DNA of 64,000 bases. Origin: Flavobacteriia bacterium (GTDB lineage: Bacteria > Bacteroidota > Bacteroidia > Flavobacteriales_D > Crocinitomicaceae). The stretch lies in contig CANLGD010000007.1 of NCBI GenBank assembly GCA_947490145.1, positions 1 through 64,000 of the forward strand. The letters run 5' to 3'. Of this stretch, positions 18,052-25,671 are shown one piece after another (the first letter of the stretch is position 1; every line of letters starts with the position of its first letter). Under the pieces are notes generated by a model. It saw nothing but the letters and a program-made list of their open reading frames with translations. It was not told where the DNA came from and ran no database searches. The position numbers and the translations under genes are program-made.

Positions 18052-18441
18052 ATGAGAACATTGATTGTCATTTTTTGTATTTCCAGTTTCTTAGCGAAAG
18101 ACATTGCTCGCTTGGGTTGGGAAATATGGTTTAAAGTAAATCAGGAACAGATAATCGCCGAAAAATGTGAAAATAAAGCTACACCTATGCTTCTCTGTAA
18201 TGGGAAATGCTACCTTTCAAAGCAACTGCAAAAACTGGAACAAAAAGAGCAAAATCACAATTCGAAAACCAATCCTTTCAACAACAATCTAAAATTTGAG
18301 TACATCCCTACTCCACTTGAAATAAATATGCTTTTTGTTGAAATTGAATCAAACAAAAAGGATTTTTTTAAAAATAAAATTCAAGCTATTAAAGAATTTT
18401 CAGGTTACATTTTCCATCCGCCATCGCAAATAATAATTTGA
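18052..18441 (+). CDS. Small exported protein with CNGKCYL motif, unknown function
   Basis: 129 residues from ATG 18052. An in-frame ATG at 18019 would add 11 residues encoded by the upstream terminator stem, so it is rejected. One N-terminal hydrophobic segment (LIVIFCISSFLAKDIARLGW) acts as signal or membrane anchor. The hallmark is AEKCENKATPMLLCNGKCYL with three cysteines, followed by KQLQKLEQKEQNH, a hydrophilic stretch and an aromatic C-terminus (FSGYIFHPPSQI). Small proteins of this look occur in Bacteroidota beside outer-membrane metal-uptake genes; I recall the pattern but cannot name a family. It heads a three-gene group with the CDVCGC protein (56 bp on) and a lipoprotein, and I infer a shared, possibly metal-related, envelope role. 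Confidence 0.7.
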   Translation: MRTLIVIFCISSFLAKDIARLGWEIWFKVNQEQIIAEKCENKATPMLLCNGKCYLSKQLQKLEQKEQNHNSKTNPFNNNLKFEYIPTPLEINMLFVEIESNKKDFFKNKIQAIKEFSGYIFHPPSQIII

Positions 18442-18497
18442 TTATTAAATAAATTGTTCAATTGACAATTTAAGTTTTCAATTTTATTATTTAAATC

Positions 18498-19412
18498 ATG
18501 CACAAAATCATCTTGTTTTTCGGTTTGATTATATTGGCAAATCAATCAATGGCGTGCGATGTTTGTGGCTGTGCTGCAAGTTCATTTTCCTTGGGATTAT
18601 TGCCAAGTTCAAACCATCATTTTATCGGCATTAGATCCAATATTCGATCTTTTCAAACAACTCATCCGCCACTTTTTGGTTTTCAGGAACCATCAACGGA
18701 TGAAGTATTTACATCAAGTGACTTGATCGGAAGGTGGAAAATCAATCATCGTTTTCAATTAATGGCGGTAATTCCTTATGTTTATAATTCGCAGAAAACG
18801 ACAGAAACAACCATCAACAATCAAGGTTTAGGAGATATCACCTTGATGGGTAATTATGTTTTTATTCAAAACACTGATTCGCTTGCAAGAAAATTCAAAC
18901 AAGCGGGAACATTTGGAATTGGCGCAAAACTTCCTACTGGCAAATTTGACAATACAAATGTCAACAATCGAAATATGCTTCCAGGCACAGGGACAGTTGA
19001 TTTCATTGCATCTTTGAATTATTCGATTCAAAAAGGAAGTTGGGGATATTTGACAGAATCTAGTTTTACTTACAAGACTGAAAACAAATATGATTACCAG
19101 TTTGGGCATGCATTAGTAACCACAAATTTGGTATTTTATCGCTGGGTTTTGAACGAAAATCTGAGAATTCTTCCGCAAGTGGGATTCAACTATAACCAAA
19201 ATTTTCGAGATCGAATCAAAGGAAAAATTACCAATGATTCTTACAACGGAGGAACAATTTTAAACGCACAATTTACTTTGGCTACTATTTACAAAAATTG
19301 GATGTTTTCAGCCAATTACTTTGCACCAATTTATCAAGATTTAGGAAATGGATATGTTGATCAACAAACAGCATTCCGTTTTGGTATTAATTATTTTATT
19401 ACAAAAAAATGA
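18498..19412 (+). CDS. Exported beta-barrel-like protein with N-terminal CDVCGCA motif
   Basis: 304 residues. The signal peptide (IILFFGLIILANQSMA) is cleaved just before CDVCGCAASSFSLGLLP, leaving three cysteines at the mature N-terminus; Cys20 could alternatively be lipidated (SMAC is a poor lipobox). The rest has alternating strands with aromatic ends (HHFIGIRSNIRSF, FQLMAVIPYVYNSQKT, GLGDITLMGNYVFIQ, GTFGIGAKLPTGKFDN, WMFSANYFAPIYQDL, FRFGINYFITKK), which suggests an outer-membrane beta barrel of the kind annotated as transporter or phenol-pathway MetA-like protein. The C-terminal F..GINYFIT fits a barrel end. It overlaps the next gene by 4 nt (ATGA), so the two are translationally coupled. 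The Cys cluster suggests metal binding, which is inference. Confidence 0.78.
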   Translation: MHKIILFFGLIILANQSMACDVCGCAASSFSLGLLPSSNHHFIGIRSNIRSFQTTHPPLFGFQEPSTDEVFTSSDLIGRWKINHRFQLMAVIPYVYNSQKTTETTINNQGLGDITLMGNYVFIQNTDSLARKFKQAGTFGIGAKLPTGKFDNTNVNNRNMLPGTGTVDFIASLNYSIQKGSWGYLTESSFTYKTENKYDYQFGHALVTTNLVFYRWVLNENLRILPQVGFNYNQNFRDRIKGKITNDSYNGGTILNAQFTLATIYKNWMFSANYFAPIYQDLGNGYVDQQTAFRFGINYFITKK

Positions 19413-19810
19413 AAAAAACACTTATTATATTTTTAGGAATCATCTCATTGACAGTATTTTCATGTAAAAAAGAAACATCTGAACCAACGGTGATTTCGGA
19501 TCCAACATTCAATTTAACTTCACCTGTCTTGAACGAAATCTACAATTTCGGAGATACAATCAAAGTAATTGGAAGTATATCAGCTGACTACGACTTGCAT
19601 GGTTACAATGTGATTATTAAAAACTTGAAAACTGGGATGAATGTCTTAAATCAAGGATATCACTTGCATCAATCTTCTTATACAATTGACGAAGCTTGGA
19701 AAAATACTGTGGTTGATACTTCTGAAATGAAAATAACTGTAGATGTAGCAATTGATCATGATGGAACTTTGAAAAGTTTTGAAAGAATTGTAACTTGTTA
19801 TCCTCAATAA
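19409..19810 (+). CDS. Lipoprotein, possibly DUF4625-like
   Basis: 133 residues. The lipoprotein signal ends TVFSC with lipid Cys19. The mature part is one small Ig-like domain: DPTFNLTSPVLNEIYNFGDT, IKVIGSISADYDLHGYNVII, MNVLNQGYHLHQSSYTI, ITVDVAIDHDGTLKSFERIV. The strand pattern and the G-D-x-I/IKVxG feature recall DUF4625 lipoproteins, but I cannot confirm this. Four His residues (Leu-His-Gly, Tyr-His-Leu-His, Asp-His-Asp) could bind metal. Its start overlaps the stop of the CDVCGC barrel protein as ATGA. Likely anchored in the outer or inner membrane facing the periplasm. Confidence 0.75.
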   Translation: MKKTLIIFLGIISLTVFSCKKETSEPTVISDPTFNLTSPVLNEIYNFGDTIKVIGSISADYDLHGYNVIIKNLKTGMNVLNQGYHLHQSSYTIDEAWKNTVVDTSEMKITVDVAIDHDGTLKSFERIVTCYPQ

Positions 19811-19815
19811 ATCAG

Positions 19816-19823
19816 TATCTTTG
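19816..19823 (+). promoter_or_regulatory. Putative -7 element for the thioredoxin-like gene
   Basis: TATCTTTG is an exact TAnnTTTG match, 29 nt before the ATG at 19853 and just after the stop of the preceding lipoprotein gene, so the thioredoxin-like gene is probably transcribed separately. Confidence 0.5.
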
Positions 19824-19852
19824 GTCCTCTCAAACAAGTACAAATTGACAAC

Positions 19853-20410
19853 ATGAAATGGACTGAATACAACAATTACTTCGAGGAAATTTTACAAAAC
19901 ACAAATCCAAAAGCACCTTACGATAATCCTGATTTTTTAGATTACACTAAAATGAATCAGACTAGAAGTAAACGCTGGATAAAACATGGTGAAATTTTAG
20001 TTTCAATTCAAGAAACTATGAAACAAATCAAAAATCCACAAAAATGGATATTGATTACTGAACCGTGGTGTGGAGACGCTGCACACAGTGTTCCTTTTAT
20101 CCACTTAATCAGCGAATTGAGTGAATATGTAAATCTAGAAATTCAACTTCGTGATGATGATTCTGAAATTGAAAAATATTTAACAAGGGGCGGAAAATCA
20201 ATTCCGATTTTGGTCATCAGAAATGATAATGGGAAAGATTTAGCAGTTTGGGGTCCACGACCCGCAGATTGTCAAGTAATCTTTAACCAACTAAAAGCTG
20301 ACGGTGCTGAGTTTGGGGAAACGAAAATCGCTTTGCAGAATTGGTATAATCAAGATGCTGGAGTGAGTTTGCAAGAAGAACTAAACGAGAAGATTAAAAT
20401 TACATTATAA
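19853..20410 (+). CDS. Thioredoxin-family protein with a single active-site cysteine
   Basis: 185 residues, no signal peptide, so probably cytoplasmic. The central region has the thioredoxin strand KWILITEPWCGDAAHSVP, in which the usual WCxxC is WCGDA: only the first cysteine remains. The cis-Pro loop is present (GGKSIPILVIRND) followed by WGPRP. The family is the thioredoxin-like group found in Firmicutes and Bacteroidota in which a lone Cys or a bacillithiol-type mechanism has been suggested; the biochemical role is unknown. It is the last gene before a strong plus-strand terminator. Confidence 0.85.
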   Translation: MKWTEYNNYFEEILQNTNPKAPYDNPDFLDYTKMNQTRSKRWIKHGEILVSIQETMKQIKNPQKWILITEPWCGDAAHSVPFIHLISELSEYVNLEIQLRDDDSEIEKYLTRGGKSIPILVIRNDNGKDLAVWGPRPADCQVIFNQLKADGAEFGETKIALQNWYNQDAGVSLQEELNEKIKITL

Positions 20411-20416
20411 CAGATT

Positions 20417-20443
20417 AAAAGCGGTGAAATTCATCGCTTTTTT
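20417..20443 (+). terminator. Strong terminator after the thioredoxin-like gene
   Basis: Nine-bp stem AAAAGCGGT / ATCGCTTTT with a 7-nt loop and TTTTTT. One pair is G-U on the plus strand but A-C on the minus strand, so it works mainly for plus-strand transcription. It abuts the 3' end of converging trmN6. Confidence 0.8.
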
Positions 20444-21147
20444 CATTTCAAGTCGTTAAAATGATATTCAACTGTTAGTTTTTTATATTCATCGGTGTAA
20501 TTCCCTTCACTATTTCGAATAATCAAATTGGAATGTTCGAGTGCAATATTAATCTTGGAAAACGCACCAATTTTTCTAACCAATTGATTTTCTTTGCCGA
20601 AGATTTCAATTTGTTTCACTAATTGAAGTCCTATTTCTTTTGCAAATTCCAAATAAGTATCAAATGTCAAATTGGGAAGAATTACCCAAAAATGACCTTC
20701 TTGAGTTAATAAATCTCTTGCTTTTTCAAAGAGTTTATCTAATGGCAAACTGTCATCATGCCTTGCTAAATTCTTTTCTTGATTTAAAGATTTAGACGCA
20801 TTTTCAAAATAAGGCGGATTTGAAAAAATAAGGTCAAACTTTGTTTCTAGATGGTAGTCTAAAAAGTCAACATGCAATGCCGCTAATTGACTGTCAAATT
20901 TTGAATTTTTGAAGTTTAATCTGGCTTCTTGAAAAGCATTTGCTTCAATCTCAATGGCAGTAATTTTTAGTTGATGATTTCTTTGTGCTGTCATCAAACT
21001 CAAAACACCGGTGCCAGTTCCAATATCTAAAGCATTTGATTTTCCTTCAACATCAATCAAAGAACCAAAAACCATAGAATCAGTTCCAATTTTCATGGCT
21101 GAAATGGTTTGATTGACTTCGAAATGTTTGAATTTGAAAATGGACAT
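20443..21147 (-). CDS. trmN6: tRNA1(Val) (adenine(37)-N6)-methyltransferase
   Basis: 234 residues. SAM motif I ALDIGTGTGVLSL at about 40-52 and the catalytic amino-methylase motif SNPPYF at about 109-114, placing it in the YfiC/TrmN6 group that methylates N6 of A37 in tRNA1(Val). The N-terminal FKHFEVNQTISAMKIGTDSM is also typical. The start codon overlaps the last base of rimM, and rpsP lies upstream: rpsP-rimM-trmN6 form one minus-strand operon. Cytoplasmic. Confidence 0.9.
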   Translation of the reverse strand: MSIFKFKHFEVNQTISAMKIGTDSMVFGSLIDVEGKSNALDIGTGTGVLSLMTAQRNHQLKITAIEIEANAFQEARLNFKNSKFDSQLAALHVDFLDYHLETKFDLIFSNPPYFENASKSLNQEKNLARHDDSLPLDKLFEKARDLLTQEGHFWVILPNLTFDTYLEFAKEIGLQLVKQIEIFGKENQLVRKIGAFSKINIALEHSNLIIRNSEGNYTDEYKKLTVEYHFNDLK

Positions 21148-21677
21148 TAGCCCAAATAAATAGCGATTAATCCATCAGGAGCATGTACCCTCAAAATTCG
21201 ATTTTTTCGATCGACTTCTTGCACTAAATTTTTCACGAAAGGAATCAAAACTTCTTTCCCGTTTGGATTTTTGATTTGAATCAAAGGATTTACTGGCAAA
21301 TCTACAATTGTTTCTAAAATTCCAACTGGTCCAAAATTATCATCAACAACTTCAAAACCGACAACTTCGTGGTCATAAAATTGAATTCCTGTCAATTCTG
21401 GTAATTCTGTTAAAGGCAAGTATAAATTCTTTCTCATCAACACTTTTGCGTCGTTTTCAGAATCTACACCTTCTAGTTTTACAGCAGCAAAACCACGTGG
21501 TTTGAGTTGAAAAGATTGAACGAAGAAAGGGGTTAGTTGTTCGTTAATGTCAATGAAAACTGAATCTAATTTAGTGTATTCATTTGGATCAGTAACGTCT
21601 AAAAAAAACGAAACTTCACCTTTGAATCCGTGAAGTTTCGCTACATATCCTAAATGATAGCAATCTGCTTTTTTCAT
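21147..21677 (-). CDS. rimM: Ribosome maturation factor RimM
   Basis: 176 residues with the two RimM domains: N-terminal barrel with LGYVAKLHGFKGEVSFFLD, KLEGVDSENDAKVLMRKNLYLP, and C-terminal PRC-barrel domain with YDHEVVGFEVVDDNFGPVGIL, then LIQIKNPNGKEVLIPFV. RimM binds ribosomal protein S19 and assists 16S rRNA head maturation. It lies 16 bp after rpsP, the order found in most bacteria, and overlaps trmN6 by one base. Confidence 0.96.
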   Translation of the reverse strand: MKKADCYHLGYVAKLHGFKGEVSFFLDVTDPNEYTKLDSVFIDINEQLTPFFVQSFQLKPRGFAAVKLEGVDSENDAKVLMRKNLYLPLTELPELTGIQFYDHEVVGFEVVDDNFGPVGILETIVDLPVNPLIQIKNPNGKEVLIPFVKNLVQEVDRKNRILRVHAPDGLIAIYLG

Positions 21678-21693
21678 TTATATATTTTAATTC

Positions 21694-22266
21694 TTAAGCT
21701 TCGTCTGAAGTCTCTTCAGTTGTACCTGCTTCTGAAGTACCTTCTGCTTCTTCTGAAATTGGAGTCTCTTCAGCAACAACTTCTTCTTCTATAATCTCTT
21801 CAACAACTGGAGCATTTTTGGCTTCAATTGCAGCTGCTTTAGCATTTTTTACTTCTGCTTCAACTTTTAAAGCTGCTGCTTTTGCCGTTGCATCTGATTT
21901 AGATAAACCATCTTTTTTAGAATCGATTTTTGAATCTTTTTCAGCTAACCAAGCAGCGAATTTAGTTTCAACATCAGCTTCTGTTAAAGCTCCTTTTTTG
22001 ATACCATTAATTAAATGGTTTTTGTACAAAACTCCTTTGTAAGATAAAATTGCACGTGCTGTATCAGACATTTCTGCACCTGTACGAACCCATTTCAATG
22101 TCTCTTCAAATTTAATGTCGATTGTTGCTGGATTAGTGTTTGGATTATAAACTCCTAATTTTTCGATGAATTTACCATCTCTTCTTGCTCTTGAATCAGC
22201 TGCTACAAGGTGAAAAATTGCATTTCCTTTTTTACCGTGTCTTTGTAATCTAATGCGTGTTGCCAT
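21694..22266 (-). CDS. rpsP: 30S ribosomal protein S16 with long C-terminal extension
   Basis: 190 residues. The first 80 are S16 proper: MATRIRLQRHGKKGN, HLVAADSRARRDGKFIEKLGVYNPN, and a closing segment with TARAILSYKGVLY. The remaining 110 residues are a low-complexity tail rich in Ala, Glu, Lys and Thr, as often seen in Bacteroidota S16; its role is unknown. First gene of rpsP-rimM-trmN6. The leader contains a -7 box and a small hairpin. Confidence 0.96.
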   Translation of the reverse strand: MATRIRLQRHGKKGNAIFHLVAADSRARRDGKFIEKLGVYNPNTNPATIDIKFEETLKWVRTGAEMSDTARAILSYKGVLYKNHLINGIKKGALTEADVETKFAAWLAEKDSKIDSKKDGLSKSDATAKAAALKVEAEVKNAKAAAIEAKNAPVVEEIIEEEVVAEETPISEEAEGTSEAGTTEETSDEA

Positions 22267-22283
22267 TACTTTTTGTTTATTGT

Positions 22284-22330
22284 TGAGGTACGAAACCTCG
22301 ATTAATAATTATTTATTGGGTGCAAAGATA
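22284..22330 (-). promoter_or_regulatory. rpsP promoter -7 box and leader hairpin
   Basis: On the minus strand TATCTTTG (22323-22330) matches TAnnTTTG, about 57 nt before the rpsP ATG. Between them lies a hairpin GAGGT-TTCGT-ACCTC (22285-22299). A -33 TTTG is not evident. The hairpin could be a leader structure for ribosomal-protein autoregulation; that is inference. Confidence 0.5.
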
Positions 22331-22408
22331 GTTATTTTTTCTTTAATTGAATGAAAGTGATGCTTTTATTTTTAATACAACGTTCAAAAATACAAACTTA
22401 TAAGATAA

Positions 22409-24424
22409 TCAAAGCATTTTTTCCAAATCTTTCATTTCGTCCCGCAACCTGGCTGCTTCAACGAAATCTAACTCTTTTGCTGCTTTTTCCATTTGCTTTT
22501 TAGTTCTTTCCAACAGTTTTTTCAATTGATCTTTTGGCATATATTGAACAATTGGATCAGCTGCAATACTTGGCTTCGCACTAAAATCAATGTCATATTC
22601 TTTCAAGGTTCCATCGCTATCAGCAACTTTTGTGGATTCTAAAATTCTTTCCTTAGATTTATTTAGTGCAGTTGGAACAATACCATTTTCTAAATTATAA
22701 GCAATTTGCATGCTTCTACGTCTAGCAGTTTCCTCAATCGTTTTTTCCATTGATTTCGTGATTTTGTCAGCGTACATTATCACCATTCCATTTACATTTC
22801 TCGCTGCTCGACCTGTAGTTTGAACCAAACTTCTTTCGTCACGTAAAAAACCTTCTTTGTCCGCATCCAAAATTGCAACCAATGAAACTTCTGGTAGATC
22901 CAATCCTTCACGTAATAAATTTACTCCTATCAACACATCAAATTCGCCCAAACGCAATTGCCTTAATATTTCAACCCGTTCAATTGTCAAAACTTCACTG
23001 TGAATATAACGACAAGGAATACCTAATTTATCCAAATATTTCTGCAGTTCCTCAGCCATTCTTTTTGTTAAAGTTGTTATCAGAACACGCTCATCTCGCT
23101 CTCTTCTTAGTTGGATTTCTTCAATTAAATTATCAATTTGATTGATGCTTGGACGCACTTCAATAATTGGATCCAATAAACCTGTTGGACGAATCAATTG
23201 CTCAACAATTATTCCTTCTGATTTTTCCAATTCATAAATCGCGGGTGTCGCCGAAACATAAATCATTTGATTAACAACAGTTTCAAATTCTTCAAACTTC
23301 AGCGGTCGATTATCCATCGCGGCCTGCAGACGAAAACCATAATCTACCAAATTTATTTTTCTTGCCCGATCTCCGCCATACATCGCTCTAATTTGCGGCA
23401 ATGTAACGTGACTTTCGTCCACAATCATCAAAAAATCTTTTGGAAAATAATCAATCAAACAAAAAGGTCTTGTTCCAGTTTCTCTCTGATCAAAATACCT
23501 TGAATAATTTTCAATTCCTGAACAATAACCAAGTTCACGAATCATCTCCATATCATAAGAAACACGTTCTTCCAGGCGTTTTGCTTCAATAATTTTTCCC
23601 TCTCGTTTGAAAGCCTCCACTTGCAAAACCATGTCTTCGCCAATCTGATTGATAGCTTGCTGCTGTGTTTCGGGACTTGAAACAAAAATATTTGCAGGAT
23701 AAACATTTATGGATTCCAACGATTCTATCCTTGAGTTATTAATAGGATCAATAGTATAAATATTTTCAATATCATCTCCAAAAAACTCTACGCGCAAAGC
23801 ATAATCAGCATAGGCTAAGTAAATATCAATTGTATCACCTTTTACACGAAATGTTCCCCGTTTGAAATCTTCAACAGCACGAGAATAAAGATTTACAACT
23901 AATCTATGTAAAAATTTATTGCGCGAAATAACTTGTCCTTTGTGAATTTCAATGATACTTTCTTGAAAAGCATTCGGATTTCCAATACCATAAATACACG
24001 AAACAGAAGAAACTACGATGACATCTTTTCTGCCAGAAAGCAAAGATGAAGTAGCAGATAAACGCAATTTTTCTAATTCATCATTTATCGCTAAATCTTT
24101 TTCAATAAAAGTATCAGTCGTTGGCAAATATGCTTCTGGTTGATAATAATCATAGTACGAAACAAAATATTCCACTGCATTATTTGGAAAAAACTGCTTA
24201 AATTCTCCATACAATTGCGCAGCCAGGGTTTTATTATGCGATAAAATCAAGGTTGGACGATTAATTTCTTTGATAACATTTGCAACGGTAAACGTCTTTC
24301 CACTTCCAGTAACACCAAGTAAGGTTTGATGTTGAACTTCATTTTTCAATCCTTGAACTAGCTGTTTAATTGCAGATGGTTGATCTCCAGTAGGTTTAAA
24401 ATCAGAAATAAGTTCAAAATCCAT
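22409..24424 (-). CDS. uvrB: Excinuclease ABC subunit UvrB
   Basis: 671 residues, full length. Walker A GVTGSGKT at 37-44, the beta-hairpin region YYDYYQPEAYLP that clamps damaged DNA, helicase motifs FLMIVDESHVTLPQI, ATPAIYE, VLITTLTKRMAEEL, LREGLDLPEVSLV and QTTGRAARN, and the C-terminal UVR domain (LERTKKQMEKAAKELDF...AARLRDEMKDLEKML) that binds UvrC. Role: damage verification in nucleotide-excision repair. The -7 box sits only 5 nt before the ATG, so the transcript may be leaderless. No neighbours in the same operon are evident. Confidence 0.98.
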   Translation of the reverse strand: MDFELISDFKPTGDQPSAIKQLVQGLKNEVQHQTLLGVTGSGKTFTVANVIKEINRPTLILSHNKTLAAQLYGEFKQFFPNNAVEYFVSYYDYYQPEAYLPTTDTFIEKDLAINDELEKLRLSATSSLLSGRKDVIVVSSVSCIYGIGNPNAFQESIIEIHKGQVISRNKFLHRLVVNLYSRAVEDFKRGTFRVKGDTIDIYLAYADYALRVEFFGDDIENIYTIDPINNSRIESLESINVYPANIFVSSPETQQQAINQIGEDMVLQVEAFKREGKIIEAKRLEERVSYDMEMIRELGYCSGIENYSRYFDQRETGTRPFCLIDYFPKDFLMIVDESHVTLPQIRAMYGGDRARKINLVDYGFRLQAAMDNRPLKFEEFETVVNQMIYVSATPAIYELEKSEGIIVEQLIRPTGLLDPIIEVRPSINQIDNLIEEIQLRRERDERVLITTLTKRMAEELQKYLDKLGIPCRYIHSEVLTIERVEILRQLRLGEFDVLIGVNLLREGLDLPEVSLVAILDADKEGFLRDERSLVQTTGRAARNVNGMVIMYADKITKSMEKTIEETARRRSMQIAYNLENGIVPTALNKSKERILESTKVADSDGTLKEYDIDFSAKPSIAADPIVQYMPKDQLKKLLERTKKQMEKAAKELDFVEAARLRDEMKDLEKML

Positions 24425-24429
24425 AGTTG

Positions 24430-24437
24430 CAAATTTA
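24430..24437 (-). promoter_or_regulatory. -7 element abutting uvrB
   Basis: TAAATTTG on the minus strand ends 5 nt before the uvrB ATG, predicting a leaderless or nearly leaderless mRNA. Confidence 0.5.
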
Positions 24438-24536
24438 AGAATAAACTTGATGAGAATTAGAGTAGTTGTGAAATTTTATTTTTCTCCAAATCGAACAAAT
24501 AACTTAATTCATATCATGTAATTCAAAAAATCGCTT

Positions 24537-24544
24537 TACTTTTG
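24537..24544 (+). promoter_or_regulatory. Putative -7 element for the TerC-family gene
   Basis: TACTTTTG, an exact TAnnTTTG match, lies 17 nt before the ATG at 24562. No -33 element is evident. Confidence 0.5.
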
Positions 24545-24561
24545 TAATTCAATAATTAGAT

Positions 24562-25521
24562 ATGATTTGGATAATTTTTATAGCAGTAATATTTGGGCTT
24601 TTAGCATTAGACTTAGGTGTATTCCACAAACAAAACAAAGTTGTAAGCATAAAGGAATCAATTGCTTGGACAATAGTTTGGATAGCCTTAGCACTTTCTT
24701 TTGGAGGCGTTTTATACTGGCTTTATGATAATAATATTTTAGGCGTTAACCCAGCGGATATTTCAGCTTCAAAAGCAATGATGGAATTTTACACAGGCTA
24801 TATTATTGAAGAATCATTAAGTATGGACAATATTTTTGTCATCGCCATGATTTTTAGTTTCTTTAAAATTGCAGGTAAATTTCAACATAAAATATTATTT
24901 TGGGGAATTATCGGAGCAATTTTCTTTCGCTTAGTCATGATTTATTTAGGAGCAACTTTTGTTGAGAAATTTGAATGGGCGACTTACGTTTTTGGTGCAA
25001 TTTTAATCTATTCTGCCCTAAAAATGTTAAAATCAGAAGATGAAGAAACAAATTTTAAAGAAAATATTGGAGTAAAATTATTGTCAAAAATCTATCCAAT
25101 AGATTGGGAAGAAAAAAGTGGAAAATATTTTATTAAGAAAAATGGTAAAAAAATTGCTACAGGACTTTTTGCTACCCTTGTTGTTGTGGAATTTTCTGAT
25201 ATTCTTTTTGCTGTTGACTCAATTCCTGCTATTTTTTCCATAACCAAAGATCCATTCATTGTTTTCACTTCAAATATCTTTGCTATTTTAGGATTGCGAA
25301 ACTTGTTCTTCTTCCTTTCAGGAATGATGGATAAATTTCAATACATCAAATATTCGCTTGTTGGAATATTACTTTTTGTTGGATTAAAAATGATTTTAGT
25401 TGATTTTGAATGGATCAAAATCACACCTATGATTTCCCTTTCAGTAATACTTGGATTTTTAACTTTCGGTGTAATTTATTCGATTTACAAGAACAGTAAA
25501 GAGGAAAAAATAAATAATTAG
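24562..25521 (+). CDS. TerC family integral membrane protein
   Basis: 319 residues with about eight to nine membrane segments. Family signatures: IWIIFIAVIFGLLALDLGVF at the start, GYIIEESLSMDNIFVIAMIF with the acidic E-x-SLSxDN motif, and VVVEFSDILFAVDSIPAIF with the repeated FSDxxFAxDS motif; these paired acidic residues are conserved in TerC proteins. The family is linked to tellurite resistance and, in several bacteria, to manganese export or metalation of secreted proteins. Specific role here is unknown. No tellurite-resistance partner genes are nearby. Its stop is followed directly by heptamer repeats. Confidence 0.94.
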   Translation: MIWIIFIAVIFGLLALDLGVFHKQNKVVSIKESIAWTIVWIALALSFGGVLYWLYDNNILGVNPADISASKAMMEFYTGYIIEESLSMDNIFVIAMIFSFFKIAGKFQHKILFWGIIGAIFFRLVMIYLGATFVEKFEWATYVFGAILIYSALKMLKSEDEETNFKENIGVKLLSKIYPIDWEEKSGKYFIKKNGKKIATGLFATLVVVEFSDILFAVDSIPAIFSITKDPFIVFTSNIFAILGLRNLFFFLSGMMDKFQYIKYSLVGILLFVGLKMILVDFEWIKITPMISLSVILGFLTFGVIYSIYKNSKEEKINN

Positions 25522-25523
25522 AA

Positions 25524-25570
25524 GTTATGAATTATGTGTTATGAATTATGAGTTATGAATTATGAATTAT
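25524..25570 (+). repeat. TTATGAN heptanucleotide tandem repeat, block 1
   Basis: Six consecutive heptamers of the form TTATGAA/TTATGTG/TTATGAG plus a partial one, beginning 2-3 bp after the TerC stop. The downstream stretch 25617-25668 has several copies of GTCTTA-like words. No gene lies between 25522 and 25671. Confidence 0.85.
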
Positions 25571-25671
25571 TTTGAATAAATAAAGATAAACCAATAAAAC
25601 TATAGCTAATTAATTCAAAGTCTTATTGTCTTAATATCTAAATTGTCTTACCTTCTTAAAGTCTATAAAAA

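Noticed and set aside
21740-22000. Separate Ala/Glu-rich protein downstream of S16
   Set aside because: In frame with S16 without stop; long S16 tails are normal in Bacteroidota.
24562-25521. Tellurite-resistance operon
   Set aside because: Only a lone TerC-family gene; no terB, terD or terE partners.
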